DNA of 64,000 nucleotides from CAZVEE01 sp964625525 (GCA_964625525.1 CAZVEE010000002.1:20667-84666), one strand, 5' to 3'; positions 45,279 to 53,934 are shown, counted from the stretch's first letter. Numbers and translations are program-made. Notes: a model not told the origin generated them from the sequence alone.

Positions 45279-47252
45279 TCAGCTGTCCAAGGCATTGATC
45301 AGGGGGAGGAGGAACGGCCGGTAGCGCTCAGCAACGCCGATTGAGGTCTTGGAAATAGGTGAGCGCACCTGGACCGAACTGAACGTCGCGATCGCGCGTT
45401 TGTCCTGGTGAAAATCAAGGCATCGCGGATCCCAGTCGAGCCCCGCAGCGGCCACAAGAGTTCGGATCTGCCCTTCTGGATCTTCCGGAATGTCCTCATA
45501 CTGAACGCGGGTGATCCGCGCGCCCAAGCGCTCTTCGAAAAACGCGGTGATGCGCCGATAGAGGCCATAGAAATGACCAATGGCGCCCAAATCATGGGAC
45601 CAGTCATAGGCGCGCGGAAAGGCATGGCGAAAAATCGACAGGCTGGTATCCAGCGGATCGCGCCGGATATGGATGAAATGGGCTTCCGGAAACAGTCGTG
45701 CCAAAAGCCCGATACCGAGAAAGTTGATCGGCAGCTTATCCGTCACCAGCGGCGCCCCGCCCATGTCTGGCAGAGACGAGAGATAAGCCCCGCGCCACGT
45801 TTCCGCGTTCTGCGCCAGGAGTTGACTGGGTGATCCGTTATCAGACGGTTTGACCCGAGCCAACGCATCCTCCAGGATTTTTGCACCTGTCAGCACTTCA
45901 CCCGCACCGAACACGCTGGGATGGGCGGCGAGGATACTCTCAGTCAGGGTCGTGCCCGACCGGGGCATGCCCACGATGAAGATTGGTCGGACCGGACTTG
46001 GCGCAGGTGTAAACTCTTCTGCATCCAGCACATCCTGCAGCGCCATGATCCGTGCCATGCGCTCTTCGGCGCCATTGCGGTCATAGACGGCGCCGTCCTT
46101 GGCGTAGGTCTGCGCAGTCAAGCGATTAGCCTGACTGTAGTAGTCGAACGCCCGATCATGGCGCGCGGCGCGATGGGCAATGTCCCCCAATGCAAAGCCC
46201 AGGGATGACAGCAGTTCCGCCGGCGCGTCGGCCCGTTTCCACAACCGTTCCATGGCACGGCGTCGCTCCGTTGTCACCTCCCCCCGCATCAGTGCCGTCC
46301 ACTGAACATAAGCCCGGATCGAGCTCGGGTCGCGGCTGAGCGCTGCATCGCACGCGACGCGCGCCTGCTCTAATTCTCCCTGGAATGTGTAAAGGCGCGC
46401 CAATGAAAACGCCGCGTCGGAAGAGTCCGGCAGGGCCGCGGCGGCTCGGCTCAACGCCGCTTCGGCGGCGGCGAAATCCTGCGTGATCAAACAAATGCGC
46501 CCATAGGTCAGCGCATGGGTCGGATCGAGAGAGGGCGTGAGGGCGAAGACCTGTGCAAAGGACTTCTGAGCCGTGTGGATGTCGCCTGCTTCCAGATGGG
46601 CGCGGGCCAGCATTTCATGCGCCGCTGGATTGTTCGGTGATGCCTGTGTCCAGGCTGTCGCGATGCCGATCAAGCTGCGCCAATCCCGCTTGCGCAGGGC
46701 GACCGCCGCCAGGATGGTGTGGGTCTGATCCGGTTTCGCCCGAAATGCCGCCGCGCGCAGGGCCGCTGTTTCCGCCCGTGTCCCGTCGCCGACGGTCAGA
46801 TGCAAGGCCGCGCTCTTTAGCGCGTCATCGACCGTGCCCACGCCCAGCGCCGCCAACCGGTCCAGCGCCGCGGCGGCGTCTGCCGGCTGTCCCGCCTGCT
46901 CCGCCGCCAGCGCCAGTTGCCGCAGCACCGGCACATTGTCCGGCTCCGCCTGGTTCGCCTTCCGGCATTCTGTTAACGCCCGTTTCGGCTGTCCCGTTTT
47001 GAGATAAACAGCCGCCAGATTGGTGCGGATCATGGCCGAGCGTGGCGCCCGCGCGAGGGCTCGGCGCAACAGCGCGCCTGCTTCCTCAAGCTGATTTTGA
47101 AACAGCATCAGCCCACCGAGCAATTGCAGCGCATCCGCGTGGGTGGGGTCCTGCTCCAATGCCTTGCGATACTGCTGCGCGGCGGCGGTCAGGTCACCGC
47201 GCGCCTGATGCGCGGTACCCGCATCAAGCAGGGCATCGATCGTGCGCGTCAT
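45279..47252 (-). CDS. TPR-repeat sulfotransferase
   Basis: This encodes 657 residues: about ten TPR units in residues 1-370 (e.g. LTAAAQQYRKALEQDPTHADAL) and a C-terminal sulfotransferase domain. The PAPS-binding loop is FIVGMPRSGTTLTESIL at about 423-440, and a 3'-phosphate-binding segment HIRRDPLDTSLSIFRHAF follows. The TPR part probably binds a protein or peptide substrate, and the domain would transfer sulfate (inference). No signal peptide. It is convergent with the receptor and divergent from the TPR-oxygenase gene. Confidence 0.9.
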   Translation of the reverse strand: MTRTIDALLDAGTAHQARGDLTAAAQQYRKALEQDPTHADALQLLGGLMLFQNQLEEAGALLRRALARAPRSAMIRTNLAAVYLKTGQPKRALTECRKANQAEPDNVPVLRQLALAAEQAGQPADAAAALDRLAALGVGTVDDALKSAALHLTVGDGTRAETAALRAAAFRAKPDQTHTILAAVALRKRDWRSLIGIATAWTQASPNNPAAHEMLARAHLEAGDIHTAQKSFAQVFALTPSLDPTHALTYGRICLITQDFAAAEAALSRAAAALPDSSDAAFSLARLYTFQGELEQARVACDAALSRDPSSIRAYVQWTALMRGEVTTERRRAMERLWKRADAPAELLSSLGFALGDIAHRAARHDRAFDYYSQANRLTAQTYAKDGAVYDRNGAEERMARIMALQDVLDAEEFTPAPSPVRPIFIVGMPRSGTTLTESILAAHPSVFGAGEVLTGAKILEDALARVKPSDNGSPSQLLAQNAETWRGAYLSSLPDMGGAPLVTDKLPINFLGIGLLARLFPEAHFIHIRRDPLDTSLSIFRHAFPRAYDWSHDLGAIGHFYGLYRRITAFFEERLGARITRVQYEDIPEDPEGQIRTLVAAAGLDWDPRCLDFHQDKRAIATFSSVQVRSPISKTSIGVAERYRPFLLPLINALDS

Positions 47253-47351
47253 GGCTGAGATCCTCGCGGCGGGGCGCCTTCCTTGCGGGGCGATGGGCGT
47301 GTCCTGTATGCTCTGATTTTCCGTACTCGCTGAACCGGGTCTTTACGCATC

Positions 47352-49190
47352 ATGCCCATGTCGGATTTGTCGGACCCCGCCTTTCGCGCCCGCCTGGAGC
47401 AGGCGGCCCGGCTGCTCAATGGGGGCCAGGCGGCCGAGGCGCGCGCCATGTTGCAACAGTTGTTGGCTCAGGCGCCCAACTCTCCCACCGTTATATATCT
47501 CCTGGGCGGCGTGTCCAAACTTGAGGGCGACTTGGCCGGGGCGGAGGAGCGCTATCGGGCGTCCCTGGCCCTTGAGCCGCGCCAGCCACAAGTGGAAAAC
47601 TCTCTGGGGGTGGTGTTGCGCGCGCGCGGGCGGCTGGGCGATGCGGTGGCGGCGTTCGGCCGCGCGGTGGATCTGGCGCCCACCTTGATCGAGGCGCGCT
47701 TGAACCTGGGTTTCACCGCTCTGGACGGTGGCCGGGCGGATGTGGCGTTGGCCGCGTTTGATGCGGCCCTCGCGGCCCATCCCGACCATGCCCGCGCCCT
47801 GACCGGCAAGGGCCAGGCCCTGTTGCGCCTTGATCGGCCGGGTGAGGCGCGGGCCTGCTTTCGCCAGGTCACCACCTGGGACCCCAAGGCGTCGCGTGCG
47901 GCCCATGGCGAGGCATCGAGCCTTTTGGCCATGGGCGCCCCGGCCGAGGCGTTGGATGTGCTCGCCAAAGCCATTGCGAATGAGCCCAAGGCCCCAGACC
48001 TTTTTCATCTGGTCGGGCGCGCGGCGTTTGCCGCCGGTCGTGCGGACGAGGCGGAGGCCGCTTTCCGCCAAGCCCTGGCATTGGCGCCGCAACACCTGTC
48101 CGCACACAGAGACTTAAGCCAGTTGCTTTATATGCAAGGCCATCAGGACAAGGTCTTTGACGCCTACAGCCATGCACTCGATCAGGCGCCGGATCATCCG
48201 GGGCTTCTCGCCGGTATGGCTGAGGTTGCGATCCTGACGGATGCACCTGATGAAGTTCTGGGCCGTCTGGCCGGGGCGGTGGAACGGGGTGTGACCGCGC
48301 CGTCGGTCCTTGATGCCTTTGGTCTGGCGCTGGCGGCATCCGGGCGCTACGACATGGCCGCTACCGTGCAAGAGCGCGCCATCACCGCCGCCCCGAACAA
48401 TAAAGTCCTGGCACAGAACTATGCGGCGACGCTCCTACGCGCGCACCGGTTCGGCGATGCTGTCATGGCGACGAGCCGCGCCGTCACTCTCGATCGCTTC
48501 GATCAGATGAGCTGGGCGTATCACCTCACGGCCTTGCAATGCCTCGGTGATCCGCAGGCCGATGAACTCTTTGACCCTGCTACCTTTGTCGAGGCGCGCA
48601 CCATCGCCACGCCCCCGGGGTATGATTCTCTGGAGGCCTTCAATAGCGCGCTCGCCGCCGATCTGGCGAGCCTGCATAAGATGAGCGCTGAGCCGTTCGA
48701 CCAAAGCTTGCGCGGCGGTACGCAAGTGGAACTGAGCCGCCTGCCTAATCCACCCGAGACGGTCCGCTTGCTGAAAGAGGCGTTAGCCGCCAATGTGGCA
48801 GCCTTTATTCAGGGTCTGCCCGCGGCGCCGGCGCATCCCTTCCTGACGCGCAACACGGGGCAGTTCTCGTTTTCGGGCATGTGGTCTGTGCGCCTGCGCC
48901 AAGGGGGGCACCATGTGGGCCATGCCCACCCCCAAGGCTGGATCAGTTCCTGCTATTACGCCCATTTGCCTCGGGAAACTGCGGGCGATCCGGCCCGGCG
49001 TGGCTGGATTTACTTCGGGGTGCCGCCCATCAAGGGGCTGGAGACCGTGGCACCGGCCCATTATGTGGAGCCGCAAGAAGGTACCCTTGTTCTGTTCCCG
49101 TCCTATCTGTGGCATGGCACCGTACCCTTTGACGGCGACGACACACGCGTCACTGTCGCCTTTGACGCCGTTCCGGTGGCCAGCCCATGA
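47352..49190 (+). CDS. TPR-repeat putative 2OG-Fe(II) oxygenase
   Basis: This encodes 612 residues: TPR units over about 1-400 and a C-terminal double-stranded beta-helix resembling the 'putative 2OG-Fe(II) oxygenase' family. Candidate iron ligands are in HHVGHAHPQGW (520-530) and LFPSYLWHGT (His588). The Arg in DTRVTVAFD would bind 2-oxoglutarate. It likely hydroxylates a substrate docked on the TPR region. The start is either 47352 or an ATG two codons later. It is transcribed away from the TPR-sulfotransferase and overlaps the methyltransferase start (ATGA). Confidence 0.88.
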   Translation: MPMSDLSDPAFRARLEQAARLLNGGQAAEARAMLQQLLAQAPNSPTVIYLLGGVSKLEGDLAGAEERYRASLALEPRQPQVENSLGVVLRARGRLGDAVAAFGRAVDLAPTLIEARLNLGFTALDGGRADVALAAFDAALAAHPDHARALTGKGQALLRLDRPGEARACFRQVTTWDPKASRAAHGEASSLLAMGAPAEALDVLAKAIANEPKAPDLFHLVGRAAFAAGRADEAEAAFRQALALAPQHLSAHRDLSQLLYMQGHQDKVFDAYSHALDQAPDHPGLLAGMAEVAILTDAPDEVLGRLAGAVERGVTAPSVLDAFGLALAASGRYDMAATVQERAITAAPNNKVLAQNYAATLLRAHRFGDAVMATSRAVTLDRFDQMSWAYHLTALQCLGDPQADELFDPATFVEARTIATPPGYDSLEAFNSALAADLASLHKMSAEPFDQSLRGGTQVELSRLPNPPETVRLLKEALAANVAAFIQGLPAAPAHPFLTRNTGQFSFSGMWSVRLRQGGHHVGHAHPQGWISSCYYAHLPRETAGDPARRGWIYFGVPPIKGLETVAPAHYVEPQEGTLVLFPSYLWHGTVPFDGDDTRVTVAFDAVPVASP

Positions 49191-50143
49191 GCCGCACGGA
49201 CGCCACCGCCTGGGACGTCTATTGGCAGGGCGCGCGCGGTGCGGCGCTGGGCCCGGAAGGCGGCGTGAGCTGTGAAGGGGTTCCCACATTCTGGCATGGG
49301 GTGTTTGAATCGGCGTTCGCCTCGGGCGGGCCGGTCACGATGCTCGATTGCGCCGCGGGCTCCGGCGTGGTGACGGATCTGGCGCTTACTGCCGCGGCGG
49401 CCCGCGCCGATACCCGGTTCTACGCGTTTGATTACTCCGCAAACGCCCTGACCATGCTGATGCGCCGCCTGCCACCGGTGCGGACCGCCGTGGCTGACGC
49501 CCGCAGCACACCCTTTGCCGATGGTGCGTTTGGTCTGGTGGTCAGCCAGTTTGGTCTGGAATATGCGGGTGTCGAGGCCTTCGCCGAGGCGGCCCGCGTG
49601 CTTGCGCCCAAAGGAACCTTTGCGGCTCTGATCCACTACAAGGGTGGAGCGATCGAACGGGAGTGTGCGGATAATCTGTCCGCCATCCGCACTGTGCTGG
49701 ATGCGGATTTTCTGCCCCGTGCGAAAGCAGCGATCAGCGCGGCTTTTGCGTTTGAACGGGGGCTCGGGCCGCGCTCGGCCGCTGAGCAGGCCGCCCATCG
49801 CTTCGGCGATGCCCTGAAAGCCATGCAGGATCTCTTGCGCAACCGCGGCGTGGGTGCCGCCAATGGCTTGCCGGCCCGTTTGTATCGGGATGTGGGAACC
49901 TTACATGACCGCCGCCGCGCCTATGATCCAGCGGATATGTATGATTGGTTTGATGGTATGACGGCGGAGGTCTCGGCTTACGCCATGCGCATGGGGTCGA
50001 TGACCGAGGCCGCGCTGGGTCCGGACGATATTCGGGCCGTGCGTGACGCGATGGCCGCGCATGGTGTGCAGGTGGTCAAGCTCGACCGGATCTCCGGCGA
50101 GCCAGACGAGCCCGCGGCTTGGAGCCTTACGGCGTCCCGCTGA
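49187..50143 (+). CDS. SAM-dependent class I methyltransferase
   Basis: This encodes 318 residues with a Rossmann methyltransferase core: motif I-like MLDCAAGSGVVTDLAL (about 47-62), FYAFDYSANAL, VADARSTPFADGAFGLVVSQFGLEY and ARVLAPKGTFAALIHY. A C-terminal helical region of about 150 residues follows. It is translationally coupled to the TPR-oxygenase, so it may act on the same substrate. Substrate unknown. Confidence 0.88.
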   Translation: MSRTDATAWDVYWQGARGAALGPEGGVSCEGVPTFWHGVFESAFASGGPVTMLDCAAGSGVVTDLALTAAAARADTRFYAFDYSANALTMLMRRLPPVRTAVADARSTPFADGAFGLVVSQFGLEYAGVEAFAEAARVLAPKGTFAALIHYKGGAIERECADNLSAIRTVLDADFLPRAKAAISAAFAFERGLGPRSAAEQAAHRFGDALKAMQDLLRNRGVGAANGLPARLYRDVGTLHDRRRAYDPADMYDWFDGMTAEVSAYAMRMGSMTEAALGPDDIRAVRDAMAAHGVQVVKLDRISGEPDEPAAWSLTASR

Positions 50144-50260
50144 CCATCCTCATACAGAGCGGCACTCGCCGAATTCGGCCGTCATCGTCGGCCGGCGTCT
50201 CGCGATGATGGTTCCATGATGCTAGGGTGCCTCCTGATCAAACCGATGCGAGAACAGGTC

Positions 50261-51034
50261 ATGTCACAGGTCGAGAAAGCGAATTTTTTCAAAAGCTTGC
50301 ATGTGCCGGGGCGGCCGTTGGTTCTGTACAATATTTGGGATGCAGGCAGTGCGCGCGCGCTTCAAGAGGCCGGAGCACCGGCCGTTGCGACGGGCAGTTG
50401 GTCCGTCGCGGCGGCTCAGGGCTTTGATGATGGCGAGGGCCTTCCCCTTGATCTGCTGCTCATACTTGTGGAGCGCATTACCGCGACGGTCACTTGTCCT
50501 GTGACGGTCGATTTTGAGGGCGGCTATGCGGTGGCGCCGCAAGCTGTGGCCGCCAATGCGGCGCGCTTGATGGATGCCGGTGCCATCGGCATGAATTTCG
50601 AAGATCGGGTGGTGAAAGGCGCCGGCCTGCATGGTATTGCGGATCAGGCCGCGCGCATTGTCGCCATTCGCCAGGTGGCAGAAGGCCGGGATCTGCCTTT
50701 TGGTCTTAATGCCCGTACGGATGTCTTTCTCAAAGAGCCCAATGCGGAGCACCACGCGGCCTTGGTGCCTGAGGCCCTGGAGCGGGCGGCCGCCTATGCG
50801 CAGGCGGGTGCCAGTAGCCTGTTCGTGCCGGGCCTGGTTGCGCCGGATCTGATCAGCGCCATTTGCGAAGGCACTGATTTGCCGGTGAATGTCATGATGA
50901 AGCCGGGGATGCCATCGATCGCCGACTTAGCGGCGCTGGGCGTCGCCCGGATCAGCTACGGTCCTGGACCCTATGCTCGCGCCATGAAGGACCTGGTGGA
51001 GCGGTTCCGGGAAGCCGTGCCGGCCGATCACTGA
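50261..51034 (+). CDS. Isocitrate lyase / PEP mutase family protein
   Basis: This encodes 257 residues. The TIM-barrel segments PLVLYNIWDAGSARALQEAG, VTVDFEGGYA, GAIGMNFED and GLNARTDVFL are typical of the PEP mutase/methylisocitrate-lyase-like group. The substrate-loop motif K-[KR]-C-G-H of true isocitrate lyases is absent, as in the oxaloacetate-hydrolase/PEPM-like branch. The exact reaction is not predictable. The ATG at 50261 is chosen because the peptide then starts directly at the family N-terminus. Confidence 0.88.
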   Translation: MSQVEKANFFKSLHVPGRPLVLYNIWDAGSARALQEAGAPAVATGSWSVAAAQGFDDGEGLPLDLLLILVERITATVTCPVTVDFEGGYAVAPQAVAANAARLMDAGAIGMNFEDRVVKGAGLHGIADQAARIVAIRQVAEGRDLPFGLNARTDVFLKEPNAEHHAALVPEALERAAAYAQAGASSLFVPGLVAPDLISAICEGTDLPVNVMMKPGMPSIADLAALGVARISYGPGPYARAMKDLVERFREAVPADH

Positions 51035-51069
51035 AGCGTCGTCCGGCAGCCGCATGGGAGGAGGGGCAT

Positions 51070-51549
51070 ATGGCCGAGCCCGTGTCATTGACACTTCACC
51101 AATTGGGTCCGCAGGACCTGTCTCTCATGCGGGGTATGCTGACGCTATTCGGGCAGGCGTTCGACGACATGGAACCCTATACCGGTGCCCTGCCGGACGA
51201 CGCCTATCTGGCGGATGTGCTGGCCAGTGAGACCTTTATCGCCATTGCCGCTCTTGACGGAGAGCGCCTGATCGGCGCTCTGGCGGGTTATGAGTTAAAG
51301 ACGTTCGAGCAGCAACGCAGTGAGCTCTACATCTACGATCTGGCCGTGGACGACGCGTTTCGCCGGCGGGGCATCGCCACGGCCCTGATCCGCCAAATGC
51401 AGGCCATCGCCGTTGAGCGTGGGGCCCATGTGGTGTTTGTCCAGGCCGATTATGGCGATGACCCGGCCATTGCTCTGTATACCAAATTGGGCGAGCGCGA
51501 AGACGTGCTGCATTTTGATCTGCCGCCCCGCCCCAACAAAACCCTCTAA
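51070..51549 (+). CDS. GNAT acetyltransferase of the AAC(3)-I type
   Basis: This encodes 159 residues. RSELYIYDLAVDDAFRRRGIATALI contains the GNAT acetyl-CoA loop (RRRGIA), and VFVQADYGDDPAIALYTKLG is a hallmark I recall from AAC(3)-I gentamicin acetyltransferases. FGQAFDDMEPY near the start also fits. It may N-acetylate aminoglycosides or a similar amine. Being chromosomal with no mobile element next to it, it is probably intrinsic. An AGGAGG (51058-51063) precedes the start. Confidence 0.82.
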   Translation: MAEPVSLTLHQLGPQDLSLMRGMLTLFGQAFDDMEPYTGALPDDAYLADVLASETFIAIAALDGERLIGALAGYELKTFEQQRSELYIYDLAVDDAFRRRGIATALIRQMQAIAVERGAHVVFVQADYGDDPAIALYTKLGEREDVLHFDLPPRPNKTL

Positions 51550-51572
51550 ACATCCGTGTTTCATGAAGGGTC

Positions 51573-51608
51573 TTGACAGTACCCAGATATTCCAATATTT
51601 CATGGAAT
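51573..51608 (+). promoter_or_regulatory. arsR promoter and operator; probable leaderless transcript
   Basis: A consensus -35 TTGACA (51573-51578) with a candidate -10 TATTTC (51596-51601) at 17 bp. Transcription would begin at about the ATG (51609), and no ribosome-binding site precedes it. A perfect 8-bp inverted repeat ATATTCCA / TGGAATAT (51587-51594 / 51603-51610, spacer 8) overlaps the -10 and the start codon, an ideal place for autorepression. Confidence 0.6.
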
Positions 51609-51971
51609 ATGAGAATTAAAGATGCACTGTCTGGTCTCTCCGCCTTGGCCCATGATGGGCGGTTGGACCTGTTCCGCCGCCTGGTGCGCGTGGGGCCGGA
51701 GGGGATTGCCGCCGGCGATCTGGCCCGCATTGCTGGTTTGAATGTGACCACCGCCTCGGCGCAGGTGGCGGTGCTTGCCCGGGCGGGTCTTGTCACCGGA
51801 CGGCGGGACGGGCGGTCGGTTATCTACACCGCCGACTATGATGCCATCCGAGGGCTGATCGGATTCTTGCTGGAAGACTGTTGTCAGGGGCGCCCGGAAA
51901 TCCTGGTGCCCTTGGCGGACCAAGCAACGCGGGCCGCCTGCTGCGCCCCGCCAACGGGAGACGTGCCATGA
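51609..51971 (+). CDS. arsR: ArsR/SmtB-family metalloid-responsive repressor
   Basis: This encodes 120 residues with a winged helix: recognition-helix region AARIAGLNVTTASAQVAVL-like at about 37-57 and the wing GRRDGRSVIYTADY. Cysteine pairs Cys91-Cys92 and Cys111-Cys112 near the C-terminus resemble the C-terminal As(III)-binding type known from Acidithiobacillus ArsR rather than the helix-3 ELCVCDL type. Metalloid binding would release the operator. Its stop overlaps the ArsI-like start (ATGA). Confidence 0.85.
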   Translation: MRIKDALSGLSALAHDGRLDLFRRLVRVGPEGIAAGDLARIAGLNVTTASAQVAVLARAGLVTGRRDGRSVIYTADYDAIRGLIGFLLEDCCQGRPEILVPLADQATRAACCAPPTGDVP

Positions 51972-52375
51972 CCCGCATGCATATCCACATCAGTGTTGCC
52001 GATCTGACGGTGTCCAAACGCTTCTACACGACCCTGTTTGGTGCTGTCCCGCATACGGATAAAGAGGACTATGTGCAATGGAAGCTTGACGACCCGGCCG
52101 TGAACTTTGTGATTTCGGCCCATACCTGCGGTGGGCCGGGGATCGACCATGTGGGCCTGGAAACCGAGGACCGGGACACTCTCGATGCCATCACGGCCCG
52201 CCTACACGCTGCCGGTGCGACGACCGTGGGGCAAGAGAGCACCACCTGTTGCTACGCCGTGAGCGACAAGACCTGGGTTGAGGACCCGTCCGGTGTGCGG
52301 TGGGAAACCTTCTTCACCCATGGTTCGTCCACGACCTATGGCGCCGATGCCACGGCCCATCCCACGCCCTCTTGA
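51968..52375 (+). CDS. ArsI-like C-As lyase / CadI family VOC metalloenzyme
   Basis: This encodes 135 residues. Candidate Fe(II) ligands are His5 or His7 (MHIHI), His61 (GIDHVGL) and Glu113 (RWETFFT). The TTCCYA motif at 92-97 corresponds to the vicinal cysteines that bind trivalent organoarsenicals in ArsI, and KTWVEDPSG follows. ArsI cleaves the C-As bond of methylarsenite or aromatic arsenicals. The related CadI (cadmium-induced) proteins share the fold. Coupling to arsR supports the arsenical role. Confidence 0.85.
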   Translation: MTRMHIHISVADLTVSKRFYTTLFGAVPHTDKEDYVQWKLDDPAVNFVISAHTCGGPGIDHVGLETEDRDTLDAITARLHAAGATTVGQESTTCCYAVSDKTWVEDPSGVRWETFFTHGSSTTYGADATAHPTPS

Positions 52376-52384
52376 CTCTGACGT

Positions 52385-52543
52385 GGGGTAAGGGCCTACA
52401 CAGGGACCTATGCGGGCCTGGCCGATGTCTATCTGCACCCTGATTTCCGGGCCTATTTCGAAGCCCGTGCTCCGGGCCTCACGGACGATCTTGTCACGGC
52501 GATGAAGGCCCATGCCGCCCGCCAGGGGCCGCAGGGCCAGTAG
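52385..52543 (+). pseudogene. Remnant of a TipAS-domain (MerR-type) regulator
   Basis: An in-frame stretch without a start codon encodes TYAGLADVYLHPDFRAYFE followed by ARAPGLTDDLVTAMKAHA, matching my memory of the C-terminal end of TipAS antibiotic-binding domains (GLAxMYxxDxRFxxYYxxxAPGLxxFL). The rest of the gene is absent; a TGA immediately precedes it at 52379-52381. It looks like the 3' end left after a deletion. Confidence 0.5.
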
Positions 52544-52584
52544 GTCCCGCGGCTGCGCCTGACGGATGGTGTGGCTCGGATTGG

Positions 52585-53628
52585 TTACTCTGAGCCGCTC
52601 TGTTGAACCTGCTCCAACACTCTGAGAAGAGCGGCCGCGATTTCGGCGGGAACTTCCTCCTGCAGAAAATGACCGCCTTCGGTTTCCGTCACCGGTGCGG
52701 CGGGAAAGGTCTCCCGCATGCGCGGCAGCGTTCGCCCAAGAATGGGATCATTCATGCCCCAGACGATTTCGACCGGCATGTCCACGCCTTGGAGGTATTG
52801 CTCAATATCTCTCAATTGCGCGGCGCTCGGTTGGTCGGGGTCGTTGGGCACCATGCGCATCAGCGCCAAGGGCGCTTTGGCATTGCCGCTTTCCAGCACA
52901 GGCCGGCCATAGAGAGCCGTCACGTCCGCCGGCATCGACGCGGGGTCACCCTGCGCCTCATGCAACCGATCAAACAGCGACACGAAGACCTCGAAAACGA
53001 GTTCGCCCACGACAGGCGTTTGGGCGATATCGTGCGTGCGCGAAAGGCTGGCGCGTTCCGTCGGCGCATTCACGGCCGTATTCAGGATCACCGCCCCTTT
53101 CATCAAGTCCGGAGACCGGGCGAGCGCGCCCAGCCCCACGGGCCCGCCCCAGTCTTGGCCGACAAAGACAAGCTCTCTCAGGCCCAACTGGACAAGGGCG
53201 GTGTTCATCCACCGGATATGATTGTCCAACGTATGCTGACTTGCGGGAATTTTGCTTGAGAAGCCAAGGCCGACCATGGTCGGCATAATCAGCCGAAGAC
53301 GGTCTGTGGGAAGCTCCCGCGCCACCTTCCGATACAGCAAGCCCGATGTGGGGTTGCCGTGTTGCAAAAGGACCGGGAAGCCAGACCCGACCTCCAGAAC
53401 ATGGATTTTGATTCCCGGCTCGACCTCAATGAAATAGCTCTTGTAGTCGTCGGTGACTTGGCTTGCCGCATAGTCTGGCAGCGGGAAGGCTTCGAACGTG
53501 CCGGTATCCAAAGCAACGGTGCCGTCTCCCTCGGGCGTGACCAAAGCTCCGTCCCGGGTGATGAGCACACCAAAACCGATGCCGATGACCACGATGGCTG
53601 CAAACAGAATGAGTAGGACTTGTCTCAT
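52585..53628 (-). CDS. Alpha/beta hydrolase, haloalkane-dehalogenase-like, with N-terminal membrane anchor
   Basis: This encodes 347 residues. An N-terminal hydrophobic segment (about 3-23) precedes an alpha/beta hydrolase with HGNPTSG (Asn92), nucleophile Asp159 in VGQDWGG followed by Trp160, and His320 in GGHFLQEE. The Asn and the Trp after the nucleophile match the halide-stabilising residues of haloalkane dehalogenases. Epoxide hydrolase is the main alternative. The anchor suggests a periplasmic location, unlike typical cytoplasmic dehalogenases. GGGAGGGAAA precedes the start. Confidence 0.8.
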   Translation of the reverse strand: MRQVLLILFAAIVVIGIGFGVLITRDGALVTPEGDGTVALDTGTFEAFPLPDYAASQVTDDYKSYFIEVEPGIKIHVLEVGSGFPVLLQHGNPTSGLLYRKVARELPTDRLRLIMPTMVGLGFSSKIPASQHTLDNHIRWMNTALVQLGLRELVFVGQDWGGPVGLGALARSPDLMKGAVILNTAVNAPTERASLSRTHDIAQTPVVGELVFEVFVSLFDRLHEAQGDPASMPADVTALYGRPVLESGNAKAPLALMRMVPNDPDQPSAAQLRDIEQYLQGVDMPVEIVWGMNDPILGRTLPRMRETFPAAPVTETEGGHFLQEEVPAEIAAALLRVLEQVQQSGSE

Positions 53629-53934
53629 GGCTTTCCCTCCCGTATCGCTAAGTTAATCGGTGTACAGAGGGACTGGCTTTGACACCGCGCTCGTGCAGAG
53701 CGTCTGGCCAGTGTCGCTCCGTAGCGGCCAATGCTGCCCCGTCACGGTATGGGGTCCAGAGTATGGGGTCCAGAGTATGGGGTCCAGAGTATGGGGTCCA
53801 GCGCCCTGCGTATCCCATGGCCTTGGCCTCGCCAAAGGGCCAACACCCCCATTGCACGCGCCTGTTCACACCGCCGTAATGATACACATTAATACAGGGC
53901 GGGGCAGCCGGCGGCAATCCCAGACCCGGTACTT
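53629..53934. other. Intergenic region with 14-nt tandem repeat
   Basis: About 300 bases between the hydrolase and the tetR-type gene (both minus). Apart from the tandem repeat at 53748-53803 nothing is recognised; the hydrolase promoter must lie here. Confidence 0.5.
53748..53803 (+). repeat. 14-nt tandem repeat, four units
   Basis: Three exact copies of TATGGGGTCCAGAG plus a fourth ending CAGCG. A 14-nt unit is not a multiple of three, consistent with non-coding DNA. Confidence 0.92.

Noticed and set aside
53748..53803. Possible CRISPR array
   Set aside because: Units are contiguous 14-mers without spacers and no cas genes are present.
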